Numbered from the stretch's first letter, positions 1 through 11,960 are shown. The stretch is DNA of 64,000 bases from Chelonoidis abingdonii (GCF_003597395.2 NC_133770.1:33453827-33517826); one strand, 5' to 3'. Translations and numbers: made by a program. The notes: generated from the sequence alone by a model not told the origin.

Positions 1-960
1 AACTACTTAGTAAGTACAGTCTTTAATACTTAACTCAGTCAAGGGAGCTACACTGGCAACTTGCCAGAAGCCTAAGGACCACATCCATTTTTGCATAAAT
101 GCAAGTAAATTGCAGCTATCTTCATCATGAATGAAGATGTGCAGCCTGTGGAGACCACAGGTGCCAGCATGCAGTGCATTATCCTAGGACTTGGATCAAG
201 GTGAAGCATTGCACACTAGGTCCCATAGCCCCAGCTTTTAGAAGCCCCTGGCTGAGTTTGCTCTGAAGACATGCTGCTGGAGGCCACTCTAGGGGCGTGA
301 TCCAAAGCCCATAGAAGTCAATGTTAGGACTCCCACTGACTTCAGTGGGTGTTGGGTAAAGCCTTTGCAGCACAAATTCATGATGACTATTTAGATAGGC
401 CAAAACATTCAAAAGCAGTTACCACTTTTACGTAACACAAATTTGGGCTCTAATGCCCAGAAGTATGCTAAGTGCTGTCTGGCACTGCCCCTATAAGCTT
501 AGGGTCTAAAGAGGCAAATACCAGAGATATGACACCTCCTATTAATTTTCAGCTTGTGCTGATAACATTTCTGATGCTAGGTGATCCATAATCCTCAGGT
601 CAAGTGGTCTTTAACAGTATTGAGAGTTTTCTCTGCTTCTAGCTTTAAAGGGAATAGAGAAATAATGCGGCTATGCTTCTTAACCTTAACTTTTCAGGGG
701 ACTCTGGTATAAGAAAATATTTATCAAAGGTCTGGGTTCCTGAATTTTTGCTGATGCTCCCCTATAGACTAAGGCTGTGTGCATCATGTCAGGGTGTGAT
801 GAGCCATCTTATCTGTGTTGGTTTGAAGCAAAAGGACAAATACTGTTTTATATTCATGTTCTATTCATGTCTTGGGAGAAAGTTCACAGTGGAACTGATA
901 CATTATGCTTTATTTGTTGATCTAAGCAAGGCAGACTGGATTTAGACAGATGATGTTTAG
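1..960. other. Unassigned sequence
   Basis: This is ordinary AT/GC-mixed sequence. Short frames exist on both strands, but none looks like a known protein. I see no clear repeat boundary. Confidence 0.5.
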
Positions 961-1430
961 CTGAGGTGAATGGGTGGTGTATATCATAGTCTGGCGGAGG
1001 TTGTGCCTCCCCAGGCAGCCCTGTGTGGCTCCTCCTACACTCCACCCAGGGGCCCTCCTCCTGCTTGCCTTTCCCCCTTGGTCCCAGCCCAGGCAGGCTG
1101 GCTGCTCCTCTTCAGGGAAGTGTGCTGGGGTGGTCTAGGATGCAGCAGCTGAAACCTGGGGTGGCTCAGGCTGCCCAGCACTGGAAGGGCCCCCCCTAAG
1201 TGCTGGAGCCATGCTGCTCGGTGAGCCTGGGGGGCTGCTGGCACTGGGGTTGGGGGCACTGGGGGGCTGCATGCCTGGTGTGCTGGGTATGGAACTGACA
1301 GCCATGAGGAGGGGCTCTGGCAGGGGAAGGGGGCAGAAGGGGTGGGGTCATCTGGGGCTAGCCTCCCAGAGCCAGCAGGTCACCTGCCACCCATGCTGAG
1401 GTGGACTGAGTGGTAGCTAATATTAATACC
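960..1430. repeat. GC-rich low-complexity or degraded repeat block
   Basis: This block is G- and C-rich with many ctgg/cagg runs and differs sharply from its AT-rich flanks. Frames in it are proline- or glycine-rich composition effects. I cannot name the family. Confidence 0.4.
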
Positions 1431-1654
1431 CTTTGATGTGGAGTAGGGACATTAATACTGAGATAATACAACTTAATATGAAAACTGTTTTCATCTTCAT
1501 ATTAACATCACACGGAAATTTGTTACCCAGGGACTGGTCAGTTAAGTTTAAAACTTAGCACTCTTTTGTTGCTTGTTTTTTCCTTGGGAATCATGCAGAG
1601 CATAGGAGACAATTATCCTAGCTATGTAGAAACATGGATGTTACTAATAAAATA

Positions 1655-1678
1655 AATCACTCCACACACACACACACA
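1655..1678. repeat. CA microsatellite
   Basis: A short run of about nine CA dinucleotides lies within tccacacacacacacacaga. Confidence 0.8.
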
Positions 1679-1768
1679 GAGGATAACCGGCAAAATGTAA
1701 CTTATACTCCACTTTAAGGCCCCTTCACACCACTGGGGCCTTAACTAAGAATTCAAGACACAAATGTT

Positions 1769-2034
1769 ATGTCTACACTGCATTTAGACAGTAGCAGCTG
1801 GCCTGTGCCAACTGACTTGGGCTTTTGGTGCTGGGCTATGAGGCTGTTTTATTGCAGCATAGATGTTGGGGCTCAGGCTGCAGCCTGAGCTCTGGGGCAC
1901 TTGCAGCTCACAGGGTCCTAGAGTCTGGGTTCCAGCCCGAGCTTGAATGCCTGCCTTCTACATTGCAATTAAACAGCCCCTTGGGCTCTTGAGGTTTGGG
2001 TTGAGTCAGCTGGCATGGCAGTGTAGACAGACAT
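1769..2034. repeat. Palindromic MITE-like repeat (TGTCTACACTG ends)
   Basis: The left end atgtctacactgc and the right end gcagtgtagaca are inverted copies. The interior repeats 'gctgagtcagctggc'-type and 'gggctcaggctgcagcctgagc' motifs in opposite directions. The same family forms a much better palindrome at 54632-54906. It is a non-coding DNA-transposon-like element, older and more diverged than that copy. Confidence 0.65.
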
Positions 2035-2259
2035 TTTCTACAGATTTTTAAGGTCTTGTCATGAGTAAGAAATTCTCCTTTCTGATATGTTAGAACAAAG
2101 TGATTTAGCCACTTTGATCCTCAGTTTGTTAAAGAAGAAGGTCACAGTAGGAATAGCTGAATTGTGCCTATTGGTCTCTATTCTAGAGACCCAATTTGAT
2201 TCATCTCTTTTTGGTTGCCAGGCAATAGATCACAATTCGCATGAAGAGTGTCCCAGGGG

Positions 2260-2540
2260 TTAGAGCAGCAGAGAATCCTGTGGCACCTTATAGACTAACA
2301 GACGTTTTGGATCATGAGCTTTCGTGGGTGAATACCCACTTCGTCAGATGAATGTAGTGGAAATTTCCAGGGGCAGGTATATATATGCTAGCAAGCCACC
2401 TAGAGATAACAAGGTTAGTTCAATCAGGGAGGATGAGGCCCTGTTCTAGCAGTTGAGGTGTGAAAACCAAGGGAGGAGAAACTGGTTCTGTAGTTGGCAA
2501 GCCTTTCACAGTCTTTGCTCAACCCTGAGCTGATGGTGTC
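2260..2540. repeat. Interspersed repeat, possibly Penelope-like
   Basis: I recognise the strand 'tgtggcaccttatagactaacagacg' followed by 'gagctttcgtgggtgaatacccacttcgtcagatga' as a very common reptile interspersed repeat. The Penelope-like assignment is from memory and is tentative. The right part, through 'gaggtgtgaaaaccaagggaggag', belongs to the same copy. Confidence 0.6.
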
Positions 2541-2571
2541 AAATCATCTGTGTGTAAAAACTAAACCAATT

Positions 2572-2610
2572 TGAGGTTTTTTTTTTGGGGGGGGGGGAAG
2601 GGGGAGGGTG
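2572..2610. repeat. T-run/G-run low-complexity tract
   Basis: A run of T is followed directly by a run of G and a G/A-rich tail, with no gene content. From here to 3090 I see nothing further. Confidence 0.8.
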
Positions 2611-3094
2611 TTGCAAAACAATGTCAACAATAATGAAAACTCTTGTAGTTACTAATTCTTGACCAGCTCTAACAAACAATCCAAGATGGGTGAAGTAGGA
2701 AGCTCTCCTTAAACATTCACAGCGCTTATTTACATATAAAAACCCTGAGTAGCTACACCCAACTGCTCCTCAACCTTGCCTTATTTAGTTGGTGAATGTT
2801 ATTAATGTCCCATATCTTCAGTATACAGTAACAGCTGAATGCTGCCCCACTCCATTTGCTATACATGCTAGTGCATGATTTGAGGTGGAATGTAGCTATG
2901 AGGCCCACACAACTAGACACCAAGGCCAGACCAGCTCAAAAAATGAAGTTCATTGCATTAATCTTCTCTTGTTTTTCCATCAAGAAATTACCCGCACCAA
3001 GCAGTTAGCTCAACTGAGCCAATGGCAGAAAGACAGAGGCACAAACACCCTCTCCACAAAAAGTAAACACTCGCAATATTCATGATTTGAATGA

Positions 3095-3375
3095 TGATTG
3101 CACTTAGAGAGCCCAAACGAGATCAGCATGCCATTGCACTAGGCACTATAGAATCAGTGAGTAAAGTAGTAAAAAACTGCACCTCCTCTGAAAGGCTTGT
3201 AATCTAAATTGAGAAGCCAGAGATCAGGAGAAAACTCATAATTCTCATTTTACAGATGGGAAACTGAGGCACCAAAAAGGTGATAGGACTTGCCCACGGT
3301 TACACAGGAAGCCTAACAGAACTGGGGACTGAATGCACATAGCTCAGGACAGTCCAATGTCTTAATCACAACAGT
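3095..3375 (-). repeat. MIR/MIR3-type CORE-SINE, antisense
   Basis: The core 'attttacagatgggaaactgaggc' and 'acttgcccacggttacacaggaagcc' is the reverse of the MIR core. The left part ('cattgcactaggcac', 'aggcttgtaatctaa') matches the reverse of the tail seen at 40940-41083. From 3400 to 4680 I see only short frames and no recognised family. Confidence 0.65.
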
Positions 3376-5321
3376 ATCTAGGCTTGAGAAGAGGTCTGGA
3401 GGTTTTAGAAGATCTGTATTTGTGTTCTCCCTCCGAGAGTCCATAGCCACAGAATTGGAATAGCTACTGGTATTTCCTCCCAAAAAACCAGTAGTTCTGT
3501 CTGAGGCAGGATCAAATTGGACTTCTCCAGGACCAGTTCAGAGTGGTGATCTGAAAGAACTGACCCATCAGCAGTGAGGAGAGTTACATTTCCAGCCCCC
3601 TCCTCAAATCAGAATTTTCCTTTCCAAACATATACATGGGAGCAACCTCAACTCCCCTCCACCCCCCAAAGTGGGTTGTCTTGTGTCTATCTTTCATGTG
3701 AAAAAGCAAGTGTTCTGATCATTTATTTCAAACAATGTTCAAGGAGAGAGGGGCCTCTTGTGCTTGGTGTTGCACAAAAACTGAGTGAAAGATGATCGAC
3801 AGAGCTTGCAATCTAGTGAAATTATTTAATTCTCTACGCATACTTTGAAACTACAAAACCAGGACGGGCCATTAGAAAACACAGCAAAAAAGAAAAATGT
3901 GACTTGTTTCCACTGGGGATATGGATATATTTTTGCAGAAGACTGAACAAATAAATTAGTGGTTTCTTTTCTGATAATGTGAATACTCCCAGGAACACTG
4001 CAGATCCCAGTGAAGTCATCTGGATGGGGGTGTAATGCACAGCAGATGTGCAAGTGCATGAAGAGAAAGCTAGAGAGCCCAAGCCTTTCCTGAAACTCCC
4101 CCCATACTTTTATGACAATGATCTGCTTGAATATTATTGTTGGCATGGCTAATACAGCAGCCATCCCAGCTCAGCTTTATACTGAGAATCAGCTACAGGC
4201 CCAATTCATTAAAAGAAGATTTATTGGTGTTAGAGGGTTTTGCTATAGATCTTGTTTTCATGAGCTGGGCTCCATCCCGTATTATATGTGATTTACACAA
4301 GAGGAAGGGAAAAAAAAAATCAAGGCAGAGGCTGAAGTATATGAGAAGCAATTCTGAACAGGTCCTTGTGGTGTGAAGAGATTAGCATGGAAATTAGATA
4401 TGGCACGGGTGGGGGGCGCGCGGGGGATACAACTTCCACCTGTCCATTGGTGTCTTGATATGCATGGCAATGCTGGGGTTGATGCAGATCTCTGCTATTG
4501 TGCTGTGAAAGTGCAGCAGCAAGGAAAGGTGGCTGTGGCAGAGAGTAGATCTGGCTGTACTCCCACAACACCCATTTCCTCCTAAATGCAACCTGTCCTC
4601 GCCTTTGGGGACTGCCAGGCAAGTGATCTATTGTTGCAAAGCAAGTAACAACCTGTGTGCATTAGAGCTTGTTCTCATGTTTGAGATAACATAAGAATGG
4701 TAATACTGGGTCAGACCAATGATCTGCCTACTCCAGTATCCTGTCTTCCAACAGGATGTTCCAAGGAGAATGAACAGAATAGGGTAATTATAGAATTATT
4801 CATCCCCTTCCAGTTTCTGGGACTAGACAACAATCAAGAGCTTAGGGACACCCAGACCTGACCATCTTGGCTAATAGCCATTGATGGCCCTATTCTCCAT
4901 GAATTTATCTAATTCCTTTTTGAGCCCAGTTATAGTTTTGGCTTTCACAGCATCCTCTGGCAAGGAGTTCCACAGGTTGACTGTATGTTGTCTGAAGAAC
5001 TACTACTTTTTGTTTTAAAGCTGCTGCCTATTAAATCCATTGGGCAATGCCTGGTTCTTGTGTTTTGTAAAGGGGTAAACAACACTTCCTATTCACTGTC
5101 TCCACACCGTTCATGATTTTATAGAACGCTATCATATCCCCCCTAGTTGTCTTCTTTCCAGACAGAACAGTCCCAATCTTTTAGATCTTCTCATAGGGAA
5201 ACTCTTCCATACCCTTAATCATTTTTTGTTCTCCTTCTCTGTACTTTTCCCATTTCTAATATATCTTTTCTGAGATGGGGTGAGCAGAACTGCAAGCAGT
5301 ATTCAACTTTTACATAGGGGG

Positions 5322-5941
5322 TGTAGAAGGAAGAGAGCCCGAGACATAATTCTGTGTATCAGAGGCCTGGTCTGAGACAGGACCTGCTCACAGAATCTAG
5401 CAAGAACAAGGCTGATAACGCAGAAGCACACATTCCTAAGAAGTGCTAAGTACAGAGTACTCACGCAAACATGTCTCAATATCAAGGATGGTACAAAAAC
5501 ATTCCTCAAGGATAACGACCACACTGACCCCTCCCAAAAGATAAGGTCAGGATGACAGTACATAGAGATGTTTTGATCGAACCAGCTGTACAAGGTGATG
5601 GGTAATAACTAGCCATGTCAAGAGACAGTAACTAATTATTTCAGAGGCAGAACTAACTTGCTTGTATCAGAGTATAAAGATGTTTTTCAGAAGGAGTATC
5701 TTTGTCCAGCCAAGGGGGGAAATGGAAAGTCCCACCATTCACTGAGCTGTGTCCGTTGTCATGGCCATGTGTGTCTTAGTATCCTTGTAGAGTCTGCCAG
5801 GTGCTATTACCGTGCTTCATTGATGATATACCTGGCCGGGCATCGTCCACTACTGAACCAAGTCTTGTGGTCATTGGGCAGTTCGACTGAGGTCTGCTGT
5901 GCCAATTATCTGCACAGACCTGGGACAGTACACACTTAACA
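5322..5941 (+). mobile_element. Solo LTR of an endogenous retrovirus-like element
   Basis: This 620-bp block begins TG (tgtagaagga) and ends CA (acacttaaca). It is flanked by identical 5-bp sequences, ggggg at 5317-5321 and ggggg at 5942-5946. The CR1 sequence on either side becomes continuous if the block and one ggggg are removed, so the boundaries are exact. A TATA-like tataaag starts at 5673; I see no AATAAA downstream of it. No internal retroviral genes are present, as expected after LTR-LTR recombination. The family is not named. Confidence 0.8.
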
Positions 5942-6083
5942 GGGGGATTAGGATATTTACTGTCTTATCTATCCCTTTCCTAAAAGTTCCTAACATTGTT
6001 AGCTATTTTGACTGCCAGTGCACATGGAGCAGCTGTTGCCACAGAACTACTCATAAAAGAGAGATCTTGGAGTTGTTAAGTGG

Positions 6084-6456
6084 CAGAGGTGAAAGTAAGC
6101 CAGTATGGTCCAGTACAGCATATTGGCAAGAGCCAGTATGCTGTGCCCAACTAGACTGGCTTCTCCGGTGGTAATTTAAAGGGCCAAAAGCTCCAGCTGC
6201 TGGGGGAAGCCCCAGGCCCTTTAAAGCACCACCCAAGCCCTGCTGCTGGAGCTCCAGCAGCACTTTAAAGGGCCTGGGGCTCCCCACAGTGGCTGGAGCT
6301 TCTGGCCCTTTAAATCACCACCAGAGCCCAACTGGAGTTGGGATTTAAAGGGCCCAGTGCTCCTGCCACTGCGGGGAGCCCCAGACCCTTTAAATTCCTG
6401 CCCAAGCCCTGCCATCACTGTATACCAGTAAGTCCCTTAAGTTACTTTCACCCCTG
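6084..6456. mobile_element. hAT-like MITE with terminal inverted repeats
   Basis: The ends CAGAGGTGAAAGTAAG and the reverse of GTTACTTTCACCCCTG are inverted copies of a hAT-type terminus. The 8-bp flanks ttaagtgg (6076-6083) and ttaagagc (6457-6464) agree at 6 of 8 positions, as expected for an old hAT target duplication. The interior is made of alternating 'tttaaagggcc' and GC-rich segments in both orientations and codes for nothing. Confidence 0.82.
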
Positions 6457-7339
6457 TTAAGAGCCTTTGTTGAAGGACCTTGTGAAAGGCTCTTTGAAAG
6501 TTCAAGTACACTATATCCACTGAATCACCCTTGTCCACCCCCTGAGAGAACTCTAGTAGATTGTTGAGGGATGATTTCCCTTGATAAAAGCGGTGTTGAC
6601 TCTTTGCCAACAAATGGTGTTCATCTCGGTGTCCGGTTGAAACTCTAGCAAAGCACAGATTTAACAATTTGCCTGTACTGAAGTTAAGCTTACTGGCCTG
6701 TAATTGCCAGGATTGTCTCTGGAGTCTTTTAAAAATTGGCATCACCTTAGCTATCCTCCAGTCATCTGGTACAGAAGCTAATTTAAGTGGTAGGTCATAT
6801 AGCACAGTTTGTAGTTATGGAATTTCATATTTGAGTTTTCAGAACTCTTGTTGAATTCCCCCTGGTCCAACTGTCTAATTTATCAGTTTGTTCCAAAATC
6901 TCCCAGATTTGAGGTGTCAGAGGAAAGTTCCTCAGATTTGTTATCTAAAAAGAATGGCTCAGGTGTGGGAATCACCCTCACATCCTCTGCAGTGAAGGCT
7001 GATGCAAAGAATTCATTCAGCTTCTCTGCAATGGCCTGAGTCTTCCTTGAGTTAATACCTCAATTGTCCAATGGCCTCACTGATTGTTTTGCAGGCTTCC
7101 TGCTTCTGATGTACTTAACATTTTTCTTGCTGTTAGTTTGAGTCTTTTGTTAGTTGCTCTTCAAATTCATTTTTGGCCTGCTTAATTATACTTTGACATT
7201 TGACTTGCCAGAGTTTGTGCTCCTCTGTTTTCTTTAGTAGGATTTGACTTCCAATTTTTAAAGGATACCTTTTTGCCTCTAATGCCTCTCTTTGTTGTTT
7301 AGCCATGGTGGCATAACTTCCCAGAAATGGTTACAGGCG

Positions 7340-7740
7340 TAGCCTAGCAGATGTAACAGTTTGTGTCCTTGAGACTGTCCAGTGGACAGATGCTGAATTT
7401 CCAAAGTGACAGGGGATGCTCGACCCCCAGCTCTGTCCCAGGCTCCACCCCACCTCTTCCTGACCAGTTCCACCCCCTCCCCTTCCCACTCAGTTCTGTG
7501 TTCCCAATGCGCTGCAGCCTCACCCGTCCTCCTCCTTCCCAGCCTCCTGCAGACCGCAAAAAAGCTGTTGGCGGTGGGCAGGAGAGGTGCAGGGAGGTAG
7601 TAGGAGGTGCTTATCCATGGGGCCTGCTGGGGGGAGTTGATGGTGGGTGTTGTGCACCCACTGGCAACCCCCCTATTTTCCCCCCCATGGATGCTCCAGC
7701 CCCAGAGCACCCATGGAGTCGGTGCCTATGTTCCAGGGTC
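7340..7740. repeat. C-rich unclassified interspersed repeat
   Basis: The C-rich stretch ends 'gatgctccagccccagagcacccatggagtcggtgcctatg', a motif I recognise as recurrent in turtle genomes. Long overlapping frames on both strands are composition effects. Confidence 0.5.
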
Positions 7741-7980
7741 TTGAGAGAGGAAATATGTAAAATATTTTTTTTTACAACACCAGAATTTAATTCTGTGAAA
7801 GTAGAATTATATTGTAAAAGTAAGAATGGATTAAAGAAATGCTGTATGTACCTTTAAGCAGAAATAAGGAAGGCTGAAATACAGGCGTGAGGAAAAGAAA
7901 CATTAAGGCATAAACAATGAGTCCACTTAAGCGAATGGTGGAACATTAACAGGAGAGCAGTAATAGTTAGTAAGGAAATA

Positions 7981-8182
7981 AAAGCTTGGCTACACTCAAA
8001 ACTCTGAAGCGCTGCCTATGGGGATTAGCTTGCAACACTGGGAGCCGTGCTCCCAGCGCTGGGGCACTTTTTACACTGGCGCTTTGCAGCGTTGTAACTT
8101 GCTGCGCTCAGGGGTGTGTTTTTTTCACAGCCCTGAGCGAGAAAGTTGCAGCGCTGTAAAGCGCTAGTTTAGCCAAAGCCTA
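7981..8182. mobile_element. MITE with GCGCT-rich palindromic interior
   Basis: The left end 'aagcttggctacact' and the right end 'agtttagccaaagcct' are inverted copies. Inside are repeated 'gcagcgctgtaaagcgc' and 'ctcccagcgctgggg' motifs. I see no coding frame. From 8190 to 9100 there is a short GT run at 8441-8456 and nothing else I can name. Confidence 0.75.
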
Positions 8183-9110
8183 AGATATGCATGTCTAGCA
8201 CAGGTAAACTTAACAAAATAACAAAAGGAAGCAGAATCTGATAAGTTTGTGCCCTTTTATCTGTATAAATAAGATTGTGTGTGTCTTGCATGGTACTCAC
8301 ATTATCTGGGTATATTAGCAGAGCGCTGTGGTAATACAGAGTAGTCTGACAGATTGTGAGTCCTGAGTCTGACTTTGACAATTCCTAGGATGAAATAGCC
8401 TAAATATCTTAAACTATAGCTTCCAAAAAAATCTGTTGTAGGTGTGTGTGTGTGTAGTTTTTCCTTCAAGGGTATCAGAGCAGAACGCACCAAACTAAAT
8501 ACGAACTTCGCCCAAACTAAAATGAACAGCAATATACATCCTAGTATTATATATCGTTATTGACCGGTCATGCTATAACCATGTGTCGATACACACCACA
8601 TCTGTACTAAAAGTGTTTTTTGCCATGTGTAATAATGCAAAGTAGTTAGTTACATCTTATTTGTTTCTCTCTCAGGGCTGCAAAGTTTTACATGCTGAAG
8701 TGACATAAGCGTGACAAGCCTTTATTCTACAACAGAATTCAGAAAGCATGGGATATATACTCTAAGGAGGCCATCTGACCAAGGCAGTCATGTGCAGATC
8801 TAGGTGAACACTACAAAGTGTTTTCTGCAAACATTCATCTGTTTAAAGCCAGTTCATTTTGACTGTATCCATGCCTCTTTGTGGTTTACTTTCCATGCAC
8901 AGCTATGAGAACATATTAGCTGCCAGAATGGTTGCAGAAATTTTTAATGAAAAGAAAGTGTGATGTGAAGCATTTCCTGTTTTTATTTTAACTGTTTTAT
9001 GCTTCTCTGGTGTTCAGGAACTGCTTTCTAGAGGGCCTGCAGGTGTTCAGGGACATACTGGAATTATTTAGCCTTGCCAAACAGAAAACTGAGGGAGTTT
9101 TGAACTTGTA

Positions 9111-9290
9111 AGGCCTGGTCTACACTTGAAACTTTTACAAGGATAACTATGTTGGTTAGGGATGAGATTTTTTGCCAACAGCTATACCAGTAAAACTGTC
9201 TACAATGGCTATATAGTTTATTCTCATTTGTGAAATGAAATAAGCTATACCACTATAAAACTGTACAGTACATAAGTGCAGACAAGTGCA
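9111..9290. mobile_element. MITE-like repeat (CCTGGTCTACACTT end)
   Basis: The left end 'aggcctggtctacactt' is a typical turtle MITE terminus; the right end near 'gtgcagacaagtgc' is degraded. The interior is AT-rich. From 9300 to 10000 I see no gene or named repeat. Confidence 0.5.
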
Positions 9291-9999
9291 AAAGTGCATA
9301 TTCATGCTGTAAACCAGAATCTGAGAATCACACTCATCTAGTCAGAGAACAGGGAACAGAAACACTCCTTGTGACTCATGTGCAGTCAAAATTGATCACC
9401 ATAAAGTCTAAATACTGAAGATTGGCAACAAATGGCTCACAAGCAGTCTATAGATCAAGAAATTATTCAATGAGTAGTTTTATCAAATTCTGGAAAGTCA
9501 CAGTCTGCTTTTAGACAATTCATGGAGAGGTACAAGTCAAATAAATTACTGCAAATGGTTTGCTCAGCTCTAATATATTATTTAACTACCATGCTAACTC
9601 AAGCCAGATCTATCTAGCCACACTAGACAGGAAGAGTACTAGCCACAGCAGACCCACAAGACAGCAGTGAAGCATGCTTGTAGTAGAATAACTGACAACT
9701 AAATATTTACCCTAGTTGTTTCGTGTATTGTTTGAGAGGGAGATTAAGAGGATTGCCTCATAATTAGGATTCACCATTGACACACTATACACAAAAATTA
9801 CCTTAAAAGTTGCAAAGTCAAATGCTTAACAGTTAGGAAATACCAGAACTAAGGTTGCCTGGGCAACCCTCGTACAGCCCTTGTGCAGTATGTATGCACT
9901 TTGACAGAGTCTTTAATTACATGCACATACTACTTCTTTGCACAGAACCTCTGCCTCACCTCATGCACAGGAATGAAAATATCAAGTTGTGATGAGATA

Positions 10000-10600
10000 T
10001 CCACCCCACACAGGACTGGAAGGGCTTAAGATGGCCTGGGAGGTGATTGACTCCACAAGCTGCACCTGGAGGAGAAGCTAGGGAGCAGGGAATTGATTGG
10101 AAGCAGGATCAGCTGGAGGGCTCTATTAGCCAGAAATCTGGCAGAAGGAGGAGCTGGAGGAGGGAAGGCATCTTCAGTCATGCCCTGGAAGAAGGGAGCT
10201 GTCTGGGGCTAGAGACAAGTAGTCTACAGTTACTCCCTGGGAGGAGGGAGTGTAGCTTGGCATGCCTAGAGAAGTGGGCGAGCCAGAGGTGGGCAAGTAT
10301 CAGGGGAAAAGCAGCCATGTATAAAGTAGGTCAAACCTTGGGTGCCAATGAGAGGAACCCTGAGCCAGGACCCAGAGCAGAGGGCGGGCCCAGGTGTCCC
10401 TCCCAGGCACTGGTGAAGTGGCACTGGCAGGGCAATGAGCAGGAAGACTGCCTGAGCCCATTTGTCAAGAGGAACTGAGACAGCCAGGAAGGAGGGAACA
10501 CACATGGTGACTCAGCCACAGGGCTGAGTTATGAAGAGGAGGCTGTGGTTTCTAGAGTGAGAGGGGCCACAAAGTGAGACAGAATGGGAGAGACATCACC
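10000..10600 (+). repeat. LTR-like GA-rich interspersed repeat
   Basis: This purine-rich block starts near 'gatatccaccccacacaggactggaagggcttaag' and carries 'ccctgggaggagggag' and 'gagccaggacccagagcag'. It resembles LTR-type repeats I know from turtles, but I could not fix both ends or a target duplication. The 143-codon frame in it has no family features. Confidence 0.4.
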
Positions 10601-10845
10601 AATGGAGGGTGCAACACCTGGGCAGAACTAGTCCTCAGGTCAACCAGGAGGTGGCACCACCAGCATCACACAAATGTTCAGCTATTCAATATTTTGTTTT
10701 CCCGTTCAGTGTGTGGCCCCAGGCCTTATTCGCTGCACACTATTCAACTAATAATTCTCTTCAGAGCATCAATTTCCTCACAGGCTTTTCTATGGTGCTC
10801 ATGACTGCAGTATCTGAGTGCTTCACAAACATTAATGATGTCTTC

Positions 10846-10995
10846 ATAACACCCTGTGAGATATGGAATAATAGCACTGCCCTTTCACAGATGGGGAACT
10901 AAGGCACACAGAAGCTAAGGGACTTGCCCAAGATCACACAGGAAGTTTGTGTAGAGAAGGGACTCTCAGATCCTAGGCTAGCGTCTTAACCTGTA
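10846..10995 (-). repeat. MIR-type CORE-SINE, antisense
   Basis: The segment 'ctttcacagatggggaactaaggcac', then 'gacttgcccaagatcacacagg', is the reversed MIR core. Confidence 0.75.
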
Positions 10996-11164
10996 TCATC
11001 CTGCCTTTCAGTCCCATTCCCCCCCCCCCTTCTTCTGCCCCAACTCCTTGTCCAGCCACTCAGAGTTCCCTCCTCCTGTCTCCAGTCCATCTCTTCCTCT
11101 CCCCACCACTTGTTCCCAGTACTGTTTCCCTTCCCAGGCTCTTCCTCCAATCTTGGTCTCTCCC

Positions 11165-11960
11165 TGTGATGGGGTTTCCTTTACTCACCACTGGATGGTG
11201 CTACATTTATTACAAAGTCTTAAGAATTTGGGAGGAGGGATAGCTCAGTGGTTTTAGCATTGGCCTGCTAAACCCAGGATTGGAAGTTCAATCCTTGAGG
11301 GGGCCATTTAGGGATTGGTCCTGCTTTGAGCAGGGGGTTGGACTAGATGACCTCCTGAGGTCCCTTCCAACTCTGATATTCTGTGATGGTGATCCTGGGG
11401 ATTAGTGAGGTGAAGGCCAATGCACTTTCACGCCTTTATACCCCATCCATTTCTCCTCTGCAGCCCCTTTTGGGCTCTCAGGAGCCACAGTTGACTTCTT
11501 TGTGATTCCAGCTAGGTCACAATCGCAGTTCCCCTTCCAAGGGGGAGTATCAACATTCCTGCTCTCCAGGAAGCCTACTGCCTCACAGTGTCACTCCCTC
11601 AGTGAAGGTAACCCAGGTCTACTTTCTGCTCAGGGACTTTCTACACAGCAGCACAGGTCCATTCCTTGCACCTTGCTGCCTTTCCCTGAGCTACTACCAT
11701 ACCTCTTGACCTTCCCCACTCCTCTGGGTGTGCCAGTCTCTTCATTCCCTCCTCCCAGGGAGTAACTTTAGGCAGCGCAGCTCTGCAGTCTCCTGGCAGT
11801 CCTCCCTCTTTCCAGGGAATGTCAGTAACCCCTTCTGTTGCCAGCCTCCTGGCTTATATAGATCCTGCCTGTCACCCACAGGTGACAGTCTCTCTAATTA
11901 GCCGCCTCCAGCGTGTTTGCAGCCTAATTAGCTTATTAGGACCACCTGGCCCAATTCAGC
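11165..11960 (-). repeat. LTR-like repeat, split by a SINE
   Basis: Pyrimidine-rich sequence from 'tgtgatggggtttcctttactcaccactgg' resumes after the SINE and runs to 'gtgacagtctctctaattagccgcc' and 'cctaattagcttattaggaccacctggcccaattc'. It contains 'cttatatagatcc', a possible TATA-like box read on the plus strand. It looks like an old LTR-type repeat, but I could not confirm its boundaries. Confidence 0.4.
11228..11395 (+). mobile_element. tRNA-derived SINE with a CR1-type tail (turtle Cry-SINE type)
   Basis: A pol III A box (tagctcagtggtt) and B box (ggaagttcaatcc) form a tRNA-like head. A body follows ('gagggggccatttagggattggtcctgctttgagcag'), then a CR1-like tail ('ggactagatgacctcctgaggtcccttccaactctgatattctgtgat'). 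This layout is the turtle SINE I know as Cry-SINE. It is not a functional tRNA gene because the head is not a complete cloverleaf. Confidence 0.85.

Larger units (their letters stand above)
4680..7310 (-). mobile_element. CR1 LINE, 5'-truncated, antisense, interrupted twice
   Basis: This is the reverse complement of a turtle-type CR1 3' half. The element's 3' end is at 4680 ('ataacataagaatggtaatactggg'), and the reverse-transcriptase region extends to about 7310. The minus-strand frame at 6805-6437 contains CR1 reverse-transcriptase-like residues (PLKLASVPDDWRIAKV, then the FYQGKSSLNNLLEFSQGVDKG region). Frames are broken, so it is inactive. A solo LTR (5322-5941) and a hAT-like MITE (6084-6456) sit inside, and CR1 sequence resumes after each. 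Several hundred bases of CR1 expected between about 6050 and 6457 are missing. Confidence 0.88.

Noticed and set aside
7363..7857. 164-codon plus-strand frame
   Set aside because: It lies in C-rich repeat sequence, overlaps equally long frames on the other strand and shows no family features.
11228..11300. tRNA gene
   Set aside because: The A and B boxes are present, but the sequence continues directly into a SINE body and CR1-like tail, and no complete cloverleaf forms.
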